Assembly: GCA_964355675.1 (NCBI GenBank)
Contig: CAYHEC010000013.1
Location: 1-64,000 of the forward strand
Origin: CAMBDS01 sp964355675
GTDB taxonomy: Bacteria > Electryoneota > AABM5-125-24 > Hatepunaeales > Hatepunaeaceae
Reading direction: 5' to 3'
DNA: 64,000 bases
Both the position numbers and the translations under genes were made by a program. This document shows, one piece after another, positions 55,318-62,855 of the stretch; within the stretch, counting starts at the first letter, position 1, and each line of letters starts with the position of its first letter. Below the pieces are notes generated by a model. It was not told where the DNA came from, made no database searches, and saw only the letters and a list, made by a program, of their open reading frames with translations.

Positions 55318-56922
55318 ATGAAACATTTAGTACTAATTGTCCTGTTGGCGATTTCGCTCGTAGCAGTCAATTCCGCCGACGCAAAATTCTTCAGTCCCGC
55401 CTGGGGTTATGGCGTCAATGCGGGTGGCGCCCGCGGAGATAACGCGAATGGCCACGAAGAATGGCAACCTTATGTTGGTGGGCATATGCAGACCGCCCTA
55501 TTACCGCTTCTGAATGGCCAAATCGGAGTGAGTTACTCACAGCTTCACGCAACGGGATCTGCTGGTTACTACACCAATACGATTCAAGTTGACGGCAGAC
55601 TTAGCCTCTGTTTGTTTCGGATGCCTGAGGCGTTCCCTTACCTATACGCTGGGTTTGGGTTTGCAAAGGATCAGAGAAGAAACGGAACCAAATGGTTGCC
55701 GGTGATCCCGGCGGGAGTTGGGATTCAATCACCGCTGAGCCAGAATCTTTTGCTTGCGGTAAATGGCGGCTACAATCTGGCGCTGTCAGACGACCTTGAC
55801 CATCATGTTCGAACCGTCAATACAAATCAATTCACCAGCCAAAAGCAGGACGGTTACTGGGGTCTAACGGTTGGCTTGGTGTTCGGTGGCAGGAAGACGG
55901 ACAAGCCGGATCAAGCGGCGGCAGTTGAGGTGAACGATAAGGACACCGATAATGACGGTTTGAGCGATAAGGATGAAAAAACCTACGGCACCAATCCTAA
56001 GATAGCCGACACCGACGGCGACACCTTGAATGATGGCGATGAAGTCCATAAATACCGAACAGATCCGCTTAAACCCGACACTGATATGGACGGTTTGACC
56101 GACGGCAATGAAGTGACCATCTATCACTCCGATCCGATTAAAGCCGACACCGACGGCGACCTTCTTAATGATGGCGCTGAAGTGACACAGTATAAAACCA
56201 ATCCGGTAAAAGCAGATACTGATACTGATGGTTTAACTGATAACGACGAAGTCAACAAGTATCGCACCGATGCACTGAAGACAGACTCGGAGAACGACGG
56301 TCTGAGTGACGGTGACGAGATCATCAAATTCCAGAGCGATCCATCGAAACCCGACTCTGACAGCGACGGAATCAAAGATGGCGACGAAGTTAATAAGTTC
56401 AAGACCGATCCAAGCAAGTCCGACACCGAAGGTGATGGTCTTTCCGATGGTGACGAAGTGAACAAGTACCGCACAAACGCCTTAATGGTTGACACCGATG
56501 AAGGTGGTATGAACGACGGTGCGGAAATCAAAGCCAACAAGAATCCATTAGACCCCAAGGACGATTTATTCGAGCTGGTTAGCGGTAAGAAAATCGTACT
56601 TCGCGGTATCAACTTCGATACCAACAAGTCGAAAGTTCTGCCTGAGTCTGAATGGATTTTAGAAAAAGCACGCGCTTCGATGGTCGCATATCCCGATGTA
56701 ACCGTCGTTATTTCAGGCCATACTGATAGTGTAGGGAGCGATGACGCCAACCGGACATTATCTCAGAAGAGAGCGCAATCAGTCAAAGATTGGCTTGTGG
56801 CGAAGGGTATTCCCTCTGACCGGATGAAAGTAGTCGGCAAAGGTGAAACTGAACCGATGTCGTCAAACGACACTGAAGACGGTCGCGCTGAAAATCGCCG
56901 GATGGAATTTGCGGTCGAGTAA
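55318..56922 (+). CDS. OmpA-family protein with thrombospondin type 3 calcium-binding repeats
   Basis: 534 aa from the ATG at 55318 (AAAAGGAG upstream). A signal peptide (MKHLVLIVLLAISLVAVNSA) precedes an about 180-residue beta-barrel/porin-like region. Next are about nine TSP3-type repeats with DTDxDGLxDxDE loops and a KY(R/K)T(D/N)PxKxD spacer; these bind calcium and form a rod. The C-terminal OmpA domain (GINFDTNKSKVLPESEWIL ... VVISGHTDSVGSDDANRTLS then QKRAQSVKDWL) binds peptidoglycan. A classical outer-membrane wall link; intact. Confidence 0.93.
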   Translation: MKHLVLIVLLAISLVAVNSADAKFFSPAWGYGVNAGGARGDNANGHEEWQPYVGGHMQTALLPLLNGQIGVSYSQLHATGSAGYYTNTIQVDGRLSLCLFRMPEAFPYLYAGFGFAKDQRRNGTKWLPVIPAGVGIQSPLSQNLLLAVNGGYNLALSDDLDHHVRTVNTNQFTSQKQDGYWGLTVGLVFGGRKTDKPDQAAAVEVNDKDTDNDGLSDKDEKTYGTNPKIADTDGDTLNDGDEVHKYRTDPLKPDTDMDGLTDGNEVTIYHSDPIKADTDGDLLNDGAEVTQYKTNPVKADTDTDGLTDNDEVNKYRTDALKTDSENDGLSDGDEIIKFQSDPSKPDSDSDGIKDGDEVNKFKTDPSKSDTEGDGLSDGDEVNKYRTNALMVDTDEGGMNDGAEIKANKNPLDPKDDLFELVSGKKIVLRGINFDTNKSKVLPESEWILEKARASMVAYPDVTVVISGHTDSVGSDDANRTLSQKRAQSVKDWLVAKGIPSDRMKVVGKGETEPMSSNDTEDGRAENRRMEFAVE

Positions 56923-56952
56923 CCATCATTCGATGGAAGAAGGAATTTCGTA

Positions 56953-57441
56953 ATGAAGAATAGTCCCCTGAAAATCAGTGTCTTAACACTGGCGGTACTG
57001 ATCTGCATGGCTGTGAATTCGCGAGCCGCCAATAACACGTTTCGCTACGGCTTACAAGGAATGCACTTTGTGAGTGGTCTCAGCGGTATCATGGAAAGCT
57101 CCGATCCATGGGCGTTTCAGGGAGTAGTCGATTTCAGATTGAAAGCTTTTGCCTTTCGAGTGCTGAACCGATTTCATCAAGAGGAATTCTGGAATGCCTA
57201 TGGCGAAGCAACGGCTGGAATTTGGAGCGCCGATAGCCGTCGGTCATGGGGCTTATTGGACAACAACAATTCGAGCCATGGTGAAAGCGACATTGGACTG
57301 GGGTTTGGGATGGGTGTTGAGTATGACTGGCGCGGGCTTAACTCCTCACTTCCCCCAATTGGATGGAATATCGAGTTTGGAGTAAACTTCATACCCGCCT
57401 TCAATCTCGATCTTGGTTTGGGTGCGCATTGGAAGTTCTGA
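56953..57441 (+). CDS. Small secreted or outer-membrane beta-barrel protein
   Basis: 162 aa with a signal peptide (VLTLAVLICMAVNSRA). The rest is strand-like with glycine/aromatic alternation (GLGFGMGVEYDWRGL; NIEFGVNFIPAFNLDLGLGA) and ends in phenylalanine (HWKF), as outer-membrane barrels often do. The family is not recognised. It lies 30 bases after the OmpA/TSP3 gene and probably in the same transcript. A structured 3' element begins at its stop codon. Confidence 0.7.
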   Translation: MKNSPLKISVLTLAVLICMAVNSRAANNTFRYGLQGMHFVSGLSGIMESSDPWAFQGVVDFRLKAFAFRVLNRFHQEEFWNAYGEATAGIWSADSRRSWGLLDNNNSSHGESDIGLGFGMGVEYDWRGLNSSLPPIGWNIEFGVNFIPAFNLDLGLGAHWKF

Positions 57442-57525
57442 TCAGGCTGTCGCCATCTCCCAAGTATTTGGGAGAGAGTTTGATCAGAGGAAGAAGTGGG
57501 GCGGACTTTTATAAGCCGCCCCACT
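57430..57525 (+). other. Structured 3' element, copy 1
   Basis: CTGATCA/TGATCAG (57438-57444, 57481-57487) encloses TCTCCCAA/TTGGGAGA (57456-57475). A terminator-like hairpin AGTGGGGCGG/CCGCCCCACT follows (57495-57525). The same order recurs after the next gene (58659-58752). Confidence 0.65.
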
Positions 57526-57572
57526 CACATCAAATCAAGAAGACAAGCAAGTAAACAAAATTTTGAAATTAT

Positions 57573-58640
57573 ATGAAAACAAGAACAATATACGCCACGC
57601 GCTTATTCGCAGTGGTATTGACAATCGCATTGATAGCGCCTACCATGAGTATTGCGCAACCGCCTCCTCAAGCGCCGGTTGACCTTGGTCAGGCCGGAGG
57701 ATTTTCGGTTCTTGCCGCCTCCTTGGTATCCAGCGTGCCGACAAGCGCGATAATCGGGAATGTCGGATTGAGTCCTGCTACCGGGAGTAACATCACCGGA
57801 TTGAATGCGGCTGAAGTTGATGGGATAATTTATACAGTCGATGAAACTGGTCCCGCAGGCTCTACACCTAATGCCGAATTGTTGACAGCGGCCCAGGGCG
57901 ATTTGACCACAGCTTACAATGACGCCGCCACTCGAACACCAGTCCCTGAGGATGATTATTTGAACCCCGGAGCCGGTGAAATCGGTGGAATGACTCTCGT
58001 ACCAGGTCTCTATAAATTCACTGATGGTGTTCAAGCCACAATCGTGGGGTCTGACCTTACTCTTGAAGGCGGCGAAAATGACGTCTGGATATTCATGATT
58101 GCGAGCACCCTCACAGTTGGTAACGGCATCCATGTCACACTCGCTGGTGGAGCCCGGGCAGCCAACATTTTCTGGCAGGTCGGCACGTCGGCGACTCTTG
58201 GGACGACATGCGTCTTCAAGGGGACGATAATGGCCGATCAATCCATCTCGCTGGCTACTGGTGCGACTGTCGAAGGAAGACTGTTGGCAAGAATTGCCGC
58301 AGTCACTTTAGACGCCGTTGCTATCACGCACCCCGGATTTCCGAATTCGATCATTGACAATAGATTAGGTATTCCTCAAGTATTTTCGCTCTCGCAAAAC
58401 TACCCTAATCCGTTCAATCCGAGCACGCAGATCTCTTTCGATATACCGATTCAGTCTCGTGTTGACATCGCTGTCTTCGATCAGCTTGGACGCAAGGTGG
58501 CAACACTCGTCGATCGTGAAATGAGTGCCGGTAGTTTTTCAATCACCTGGAATGCAACTCGCTTTATCAGCGGCTTGTACCTGATTCGCATGGAAACAGA
58601 AGGTTTCACCGCAATCCGCAAAGTTGCCTTGGTGAGATAG
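57573..58640 (+). CDS. Secreted DUF3494 (ice-binding-like) protein with sorting domain
   Basis: 355 aa. A signal peptide (FAVVLTIALIAPTMSIAQ) is followed by a DUF3494 domain (DLGQAGGFSVLAASLVSSVP ... GNVGLSPATGS ... MTLVPGLYKFTDGVQATIVG ... NDVWIFMIASTLTVG ... ARAANIFWQVGTSATLG). The end is a sorting module (NYPNPFNPSTQISFDIP ... ISGLYLIRMETEG...KVALVR). It has the same core domain as the end of the Ig-repeat lipoprotein, here delivered by a different route. Possibly ice adhesion, ice shaping or a general adhesin; ice binding cannot be read from sequence alone. Confidence 0.9.
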   Translation: MKTRTIYATRLFAVVLTIALIAPTMSIAQPPPQAPVDLGQAGGFSVLAASLVSSVPTSAIIGNVGLSPATGSNITGLNAAEVDGIIYTVDETGPAGSTPNAELLTAAQGDLTTAYNDAATRTPVPEDDYLNPGAGEIGGMTLVPGLYKFTDGVQATIVGSDLTLEGGENDVWIFMIASTLTVGNGIHVTLAGGARAANIFWQVGTSATLGTTCVFKGTIMADQSISLATGATVEGRLLARIAAVTLDAVAITHPGFPNSIIDNRLGIPQVFSLSQNYPNPFNPSTQISFDIPIQSRVDIAVFDQLGRKVATLVDREMSAGSFSITWNATRFISGLYLIRMETEGFTAIRKVALVR

Positions 58641-58658
58641 AGTTTGATTTCTGGTAAG

Positions 58659-58752
58659 TGGAAGTTCTGGTCAGACTCCCCTCCAATACTAAGATTTTGG
58701 AAAGCGTCTGATCCAATGCAATAGTGGGGTGGACGTAAAAATCTACCCCACT
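58659..58752 (+). other. Structured 3' element, copy 2
   Basis: Same layout as 57430-57525: GGAAGTTCTGGTCAGAC opening, GGTCAGAC/GTCTGATCC stem, TCCAA/TTGGA inner hairpin, and an AGTGGGGT/ACCCCACT terminal hairpin. Stem sequences differ but pairing is kept. Confidence 0.65.
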
Positions 58753-58796
58753 GTTGATAGTTCGTGATATATATTGCTGATAATGTGGAGCATAAA

Positions 58797-58952
58797 ATGC
58801 TTTGGACAATCTCGGTAGTTTTAATCGTCCTCTGGTTGTTAGGGATGGTCTCTTCGTACACCATCGGCGGATTTATTCATATTCTGCTGGTAATCGCGGT
58901 AATTACGATTTTGATCCGGCTGATTCAGGGTAGAAGAGTGATCGACGTCTAA
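58797..58952 (+). CDS. lmo0937-family small membrane protein
   Basis: 51 aa from the ATG at 58797 (GGAG upstream): MLWTISVVLIVLWLLGMVSS then YTIGGFIHILLVIAVI and a basic end RGRRVIDV. Two membrane helices; a very conserved small stress-associated family of unknown mechanism. It heads the stress cluster. Confidence 0.88.
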   Translation: MLWTISVVLIVLWLLGMVSSYTIGGFIHILLVIAVITILIRLIQGRRVIDV

Positions 58953-59056
58953 TTTTCGCATACGCCGAGGAAGAGACAGTGAATTCCCCATTTAAATGGG
59001 ATCGGTTTCTACTCGGAGGCAATTCAATCCTGATCAAACAAAATAGGGAGGTTGTT

Positions 59057-59188
59057 ATGTCGAACGAATCGGGATGTAAGGATGCGCGGTACGCTTTCCT
59101 GTTTGTGCTTGCCGTATTAGCGCTGGTTATATGGCTGGTCGTTCGCTTTACGGGTCAAATCCGTGTTACTGCCACGGAACCATCTTGA
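59057..59188 (+). CDS. Small single-helix membrane protein
   Basis: 43 aa from the ATG at 59057 (GGAG seven bases upstream): MSNESGCKDARYAFLFVLAV then LALVIWLVVRFTG. One membrane helix. Not a named family. It lies between the lmo0937-like and CsbD genes, so it is probably part of the same stress unit. Confidence 0.6.
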   Translation: MSNESGCKDARYAFLFVLAVLALVIWLVVRFTGQIRVTATEPS

Positions 59189-59234
59189 CAGTCGGTTGAA
59201 AGCACTGTTATTCAAACACCTTAAAGAGAATCGA

Positions 59235-59420
59235 ATGGACCGTCTAAACCTCAAAGGAAATTGGAATGAGATAGCTGGAAATCTCAAAATGAGATCCGGC
59301 CATTTGACAGACGACGATCTGCGTTTCGTCGAAGGTAAGGAAGATGAATTGCTGGAACGACTTCAGAAGAAGCTCGGTAAGACTAAGGAAGAAATACGCA
59401 GAATGATTGCCAAGTTCTGA
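59235..59420 (+). CDS. CsbD-family stress protein
   Basis: 61 aa from the ATG at 59235: MDRLNLKGNWNEIAGNLKMR, LTDDDLRFVEGKEDELLERL and QKKLGKTKEEIRRMI. A helical CsbD protein, induced by general stress in many bacteria; the molecular role is not known. The next gene is a paralog. Confidence 0.92.
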   Translation: MDRLNLKGNWNEIAGNLKMRSGHLTDDDLRFVEGKEDELLERLQKKLGKTKEEIRRMIAKF

Positions 59421-59496
59421 CAAATCCGCACACACTACATCAGCATTAATCTCGTTGCCCACACTGACATCAACAAACAACTATTAGGAGAAATTA

Positions 59497-59682
59497 ATGA
59501 ACAAGCTCGAAATCAAAGGGAACTGGAATGAACTTTCCGGGAAGCTCAAACAGAAATTCGCAAGTCTGACTGACGATGATCTGCTCTTCACAGAAGGCAA
59601 GGAAGAAGAACTGTTAGGGCGACTTCAGAAGAAGCTCGGTAAGACTAAGGAAGAAATTCGTGACGTGATTGCGAAGTTCTGA
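59497..59682 (+). CDS. CsbD-family stress protein (paralog)
   Basis: 61 aa, TAGGAG upstream of the ATG: MNKLEIKGNWNELSGKLKQK, LTDDDLLFTEGKEEELLGRL and QKKLGKTKEEIRDVI. The last part is almost the same at DNA level as the preceding gene, showing recent duplication. Confidence 0.92.
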   Translation: MNKLEIKGNWNELSGKLKQKFASLTDDDLLFTEGKEEELLGRLQKKLGKTKEEIRDVIAKF

Positions 59683-59762
59683 CACAGTTGCTTTTCTGGT
59701 GGATTAGCGCTATACGAACAAATCCAGTAGTGTCACTTTGCTTTATAGCGTCGTATAGTTCC

Positions 59763-59792
59763 GGAAGGGGCGACAAGAATGTCGCCCCTTCC
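59763..59792. repeat. Palindrome with 13-base arms
   Basis: GGAAGGGGCGACA / TGTCGCCCCTTCC around AGAA, 80 bases after the second CsbD gene. It may also end that transcript. Confidence 0.85.
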
Positions 59793-59854
59793 CTACCACA
59801 TTATTACCAAAACGTAATACTGAAATAAAAATCAAATAAAAACAGATGGTTCCA

Positions 59855-60313
59855 ATGAGTTGGTTGAAAAGGACTACGGTGATGGTCGCGGGGGTTGTAT
59901 CACTAACCTTGACAGTGGGTTGCTCGCGCACACCAGAGCAAAAGGTTGCTGATGCCAAAGCAGATCTGAAAGAGGTTGTGCATGATTTGAAAGACGCTGT
60001 AGCTGATGGCCAAGACGCGGCTCGTGAGGAATGGACTAAGTTCAGAGATGGTTATGAAGCTAAAATAGAGGCGAACGATAAAGTCGTCGCCGAATATAAA
60101 GCGAGAATGACAACCGCTGATGGCAAGCTCCAGGAAAAATTCGACAAGAAAATCGACGATTTGGAGAGAAGAAACCGGGTTCTGAAAGCAAAATTGAATG
60201 ACTACAAGAGCGATGGTAAATCCGCATGGGAACAGTTCAAAAGCGAGTTTAGCCACGATATGGATGAACTCGGTACTGCATTGAAGGACTTCACCGTTGA
60301 CAATAAGAAATAG
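59855..60313 (+). CDS. sll1863-family stress-response lipoprotein (1 of 3)
   Basis: 152 aa from the second ATG (MSWLKRTTVMVAGVVSLTLT then VGC lipobox); an ATG three codons earlier (59846) is also possible. The mature protein is a long charged helix/coiled coil: ADLKEVVHDLKDAVADGQDA, EANDKVVAEYKARM, DDLERRNRVLKAKLNDYKSD and WEQFKSEFSHDMDELGTALK. This C-terminal WEQFK..F..DM.ELG signature marks the sll1863 stress family. Two paralogs follow directly. Confidence 0.82.
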   Translation: MSWLKRTTVMVAGVVSLTLTVGCSRTPEQKVADAKADLKEVVHDLKDAVADGQDAAREEWTKFRDGYEAKIEANDKVVAEYKARMTTADGKLQEKFDKKIDDLERRNRVLKAKLNDYKSDGKSAWEQFKSEFSHDMDELGTALKDFTVDNKK

Positions 60314-60325
60314 GAGTATCCCGTC

Positions 60326-60835
60326 ATGAAAGCGCCTCTTAAAGTTATCTCGGTGTTCGGCTCGCTTCTCCTAATTCTGGGATGCTCGAGGTCTTCCGAT
60401 GAACAAAAGATTGCTGACGCTACCGCTGAACTGAAAGTGTTCGCAAAAGAATTATCGAGTGAGATGGCGGCCGGTGCCAAGGACGATCTTAATGTGGTCG
60501 TTGATTCATTAGAATTGGCAGAGTTTGATGGTGATGTTACAGTGCACAAGGAATGGCTGAAATTCAAGCGCGAAGCCCTGGCGAATATCGAGGCAAACGA
60601 CAAAATCATTGCCGCATATAGCGCCGGAACAACAGCCACAGGCGGTAATAACATGATGAAGGATAGTGATAAAATTTTCAATTTGCAGAAGCAGAACAGG
60701 GCTTTGAAAACCAAATTGAGTGATTATAGAATTGATGATAAGACGGCCTGGGAGCAATTCAAAAGCGAGCTTAGCCATGACATAGCTGAGCTCGGAACTG
60801 CATTGAAGGACTTCGCAATTGAAAACAAGAAATAG
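60326..60835 (+). CDS. sll1863-family stress-response lipoprotein (2 of 3)
   Basis: 169 aa with a lipobox (VFGSLLLILGC). Same plan as its neighbour, with a short insertion in the middle (SAGTTATGGNNMMKDSDK) and the ending AWEQFKSELSHDIAELGTAL. It starts 12 bases after paralog 1, so they are co-transcribed. Confidence 0.82.
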   Translation: MKAPLKVISVFGSLLLILGCSRSSDEQKIADATAELKVFAKELSSEMAAGAKDDLNVVVDSLELAEFDGDVTVHKEWLKFKREALANIEANDKIIAAYSAGTTATGGNNMMKDSDKIFNLQKQNRALKTKLSDYRIDDKTAWEQFKSELSHDIAELGTALKDFAIENKK

Positions 60836-60948
60836 AAGTGTTCCTTCATGAAAGCATTAGTACAAATGAATGGCAACTGTGACAGATTTCCGACTTATGG
60901 TTCGTACTCACTTCACTTACGCAAGCGACAAAATATAGAGTTAATTGC

Positions 60949-61407
60949 ATGAACGTTCTGAAATTGTTTCAGACATTTGCCATAGGAATCACCTCGCTTC
61001 TTTTGACAGTTGGTTGCGAACGAACAGCGAGCCAAAAGCTTGATGATGCAAATGTCGAGTTGAATAAGCTTGTCGACACACTGAAGAAAACGGAAACTGA
61101 TGTCCAGCATGCTCTGCGGCTCGAATGGATGAGGCTGAGAAGGGAGTCAAATGCAAAAGGTACAGCTAATGAGAAACTTATTTTTGACTATAAATTAAAG
61201 ATGGTGAATGCCAACGGTAAATTCAGCGCTTCCTACGATAAAAATATAGATGATCTGGAAAAGCGAAATAAAGAATTGCAAACTAAGCTATTGAATTTCA
61301 AAGTTAATGATAATATCTCATGGGAATTATTTAAAAACGAGTTCAATAATGAAATGGATGAGCTGAGCGAGGCTTTTAAGACATTCAGTTTAGTAAACAA
61401 AAAGTGA
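60949..61407 (+). CDS. sll1863-family stress-response lipoprotein (3 of 3)
   Basis: 152 aa with a lipobox (TSLLLTVGC). More diverged: ANVELNKLVDTLKKTETDVQ, IDDLEKRNKELQTKLLNFKV and WELFKNEFNNEMDELSEAFK. The 113-base gap before it contains ATGAAAGCATTAGTA (60849), which resembles the start of the alcohol dehydrogenase gene that follows. Confidence 0.78.
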   Translation: MNVLKLFQTFAIGITSLLLTVGCERTASQKLDDANVELNKLVDTLKKTETDVQHALRLEWMRLRRESNAKGTANEKLIFDYKLKMVNANGKFSASYDKNIDDLEKRNKELQTKLLNFKVNDNISWELFKNEFNNEMDELSEAFKTFSLVNKK

Positions 61408-61417
61408 TGGAGAATTG

Positions 61418-62533
61418 GTGAAGGCGTTAGTATTTCACGGTCCGGGTAAGCAAAGTTGGGAAGATAAACCAAACCCAACTTTGATAGACGCCACCGATGC
61501 GATTGTTGCCATTACGCATACGACTATCTGTGGGACCGATCTCCATATTCTGAAAGGAGACGTCCCCGAAGTCCCCTTCGGATTGATTCTGGGGCATGAG
61601 GGCGTTGGGGTTGTTACAGAAGTTGGCACGAGTGTTTCGAGCTTTAAGGCTGGCGATAAGGTATTGATTTCTTGCATCACGTCCTGTGGAAAGTGCGAAT
61701 CATGCCGAAAGGGGATGTACTCGCACTGCGATACTGGCGGATGGATTCTCGGCCACCTCATCGATGGAACACAAGCGGAATTTGTCCGCGTCCCGCATGC
61801 CGACACCAGTCTGTATCATGTCCCTGATAGAGCTGATGAAGAAGCTGTTGTCATGCTCAGTGACATCCTACCTACCGGGTTCGAGTGTGGCGTACTCAAT
61901 GGCCATGTCAAACCCGGTGATACAGTTGCAATAATCGGTTCAGGTCCTATTGGGATAGCCGCCCTGCTCACAGCGCAATTTTATTCGCCATCTGAGATCA
62001 TTATGGTTGACAGTGACAGATCCAGACTTGCGATTGCAATGAGACTTGGTGCGACGAAGATGGTTCGGAACGATAAAGGCGATCCCGTAGCTGAAATAAT
62101 GAAACACACAGGCGGAAAAGGGGTCGATGTGGCCATTGAGGCAGTTGGTATCCCCGCTACTTTTGATATTTGTCAAGAAATCGTTGCGGCGGGTGGACAC
62201 ATTGCCAACGTCGGTGTTCACGGGAAAAGTGTTGAATTGCACCTCGAAAAGCTCTGGTCACGTAACGTCACAATAACTACACGATTAGTCGATACTGTGA
62301 CAACCAACCTGCTTTTGAAAACAGTTTTGTCTGGAAAATTGCATCCAGAAAAACTGATCACCCACCGCTTCGCCCTCCAAGACATCATGCAAGCATACGA
62401 CACATTTCAAAATGCCGCCATGGAAAAAGCGTTGAAGGTTATTCTTACTAACCGGACACCTATCGAAAACAATATAAAATTGTTAAACGCCCATGATCCA
62501 ACAAGAAAAGTTGCGAATCATGACAGTGTCTAA
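61418..62533 (+). CDS. Zinc-dependent alcohol dehydrogenase (MDR family)
   Basis: 371 aa from the GTG at 61418 (GGAG upstream; a TTG one codon earlier is possible). Catalytic zinc ligands C38, H60 and E61 (TTICGTDLHI; LGHEGVG); structural zinc cysteines C90, C93, C96 and C104 (CGKCESCRKGMYSHC); Rossmann motif (VAIIGSGPIGIAALL). The family oxidises or reduces alcohols/aldehydes with NAD(P)H; the substrate is not readable. It lies 10 bases after the third lipoprotein gene. Such dehydrogenases commonly sit in stress clusters with CsbD and glycosyltransferases. Confidence 0.92.
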   Translation: MKALVFHGPGKQSWEDKPNPTLIDATDAIVAITHTTICGTDLHILKGDVPEVPFGLILGHEGVGVVTEVGTSVSSFKAGDKVLISCITSCGKCESCRKGMYSHCDTGGWILGHLIDGTQAEFVRVPHADTSLYHVPDRADEEAVVMLSDILPTGFECGVLNGHVKPGDTVAIIGSGPIGIAALLTAQFYSPSEIIMVDSDRSRLAIAMRLGATKMVRNDKGDPVAEIMKHTGGKGVDVAIEAVGIPATFDICQEIVAAGGHIANVGVHGKSVELHLEKLWSRNVTITTRLVDTVTTNLLLKTVLSGKLHPEKLITHRFALQDIMQAYDTFQNAAMEKALKVILTNRTPIENNIKLLNAHDPTRKVANHDSV

Positions 62534-62604
62534 ATCGAAGAACTTATGTGGAATCAGATCACAATATGTATTTGATTCCATAATCACCAAATCAATTATT
62601 TCGT

Positions 62605-62636
62605 CTTGGAGGGCGGGATTAAACCCGCCCTCCAAG
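62605..62636. repeat. Palindrome with 13-base perfect arms
   Basis: CTTGGAGGGCGGG, ATTAAA loop, CCCGCCCTCCAAG. The left arm is the same as 31632-31644. It lies after the dehydrogenase gene and may act as its terminator. Confidence 0.88.
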
Positions 62637-62717
62637 TGCAGCAGGACGAGTTTCGGGACTGAACACTGGAATAATCAATAGTGAACAGTCTATATAAAAT
62701 GAAAGGAACACATCTTG

Positions 62718-62840
62718 ATGAATAACCACGAAAACTGGATGAGTGGGTGGGATCGTGGCGGGATGTGGGTCTGGTCTGTAATCGGCGTACTGGTAGTTAT
62801 GCTACTTATCGTCATGATTAACAAGATGTTAAAGAAATAG
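62718..62840 (+). CDS. 40-aa membrane protein
   Basis: ATG at 62718 to TAG at 62840: MNNHENWMSGWDRGGMWVWS then VIGVLVVMLLIVMINKMLKK. One hydrophobic helix with a basic end, AAAGGA upstream. Resembles the N-terminal part of SHOCT-type small membrane proteins, but no SHOCT domain is present. It precedes the glycosyltransferase by 15 bases. Confidence 0.6.
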   Translation: MNNHENWMSGWDRGGMWVWSVIGVLVVMLLIVMINKMLKK

Positions 62841-62855
62841 TATTTCGTTCGCAAT

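Noticed and set aside
56124..56750. 208-codon minus-strand frame in the OmpA/TSP3 gene
   Set aside because: Serine/proline-rich antisense of the TSP3 repeats; no independent evidence.
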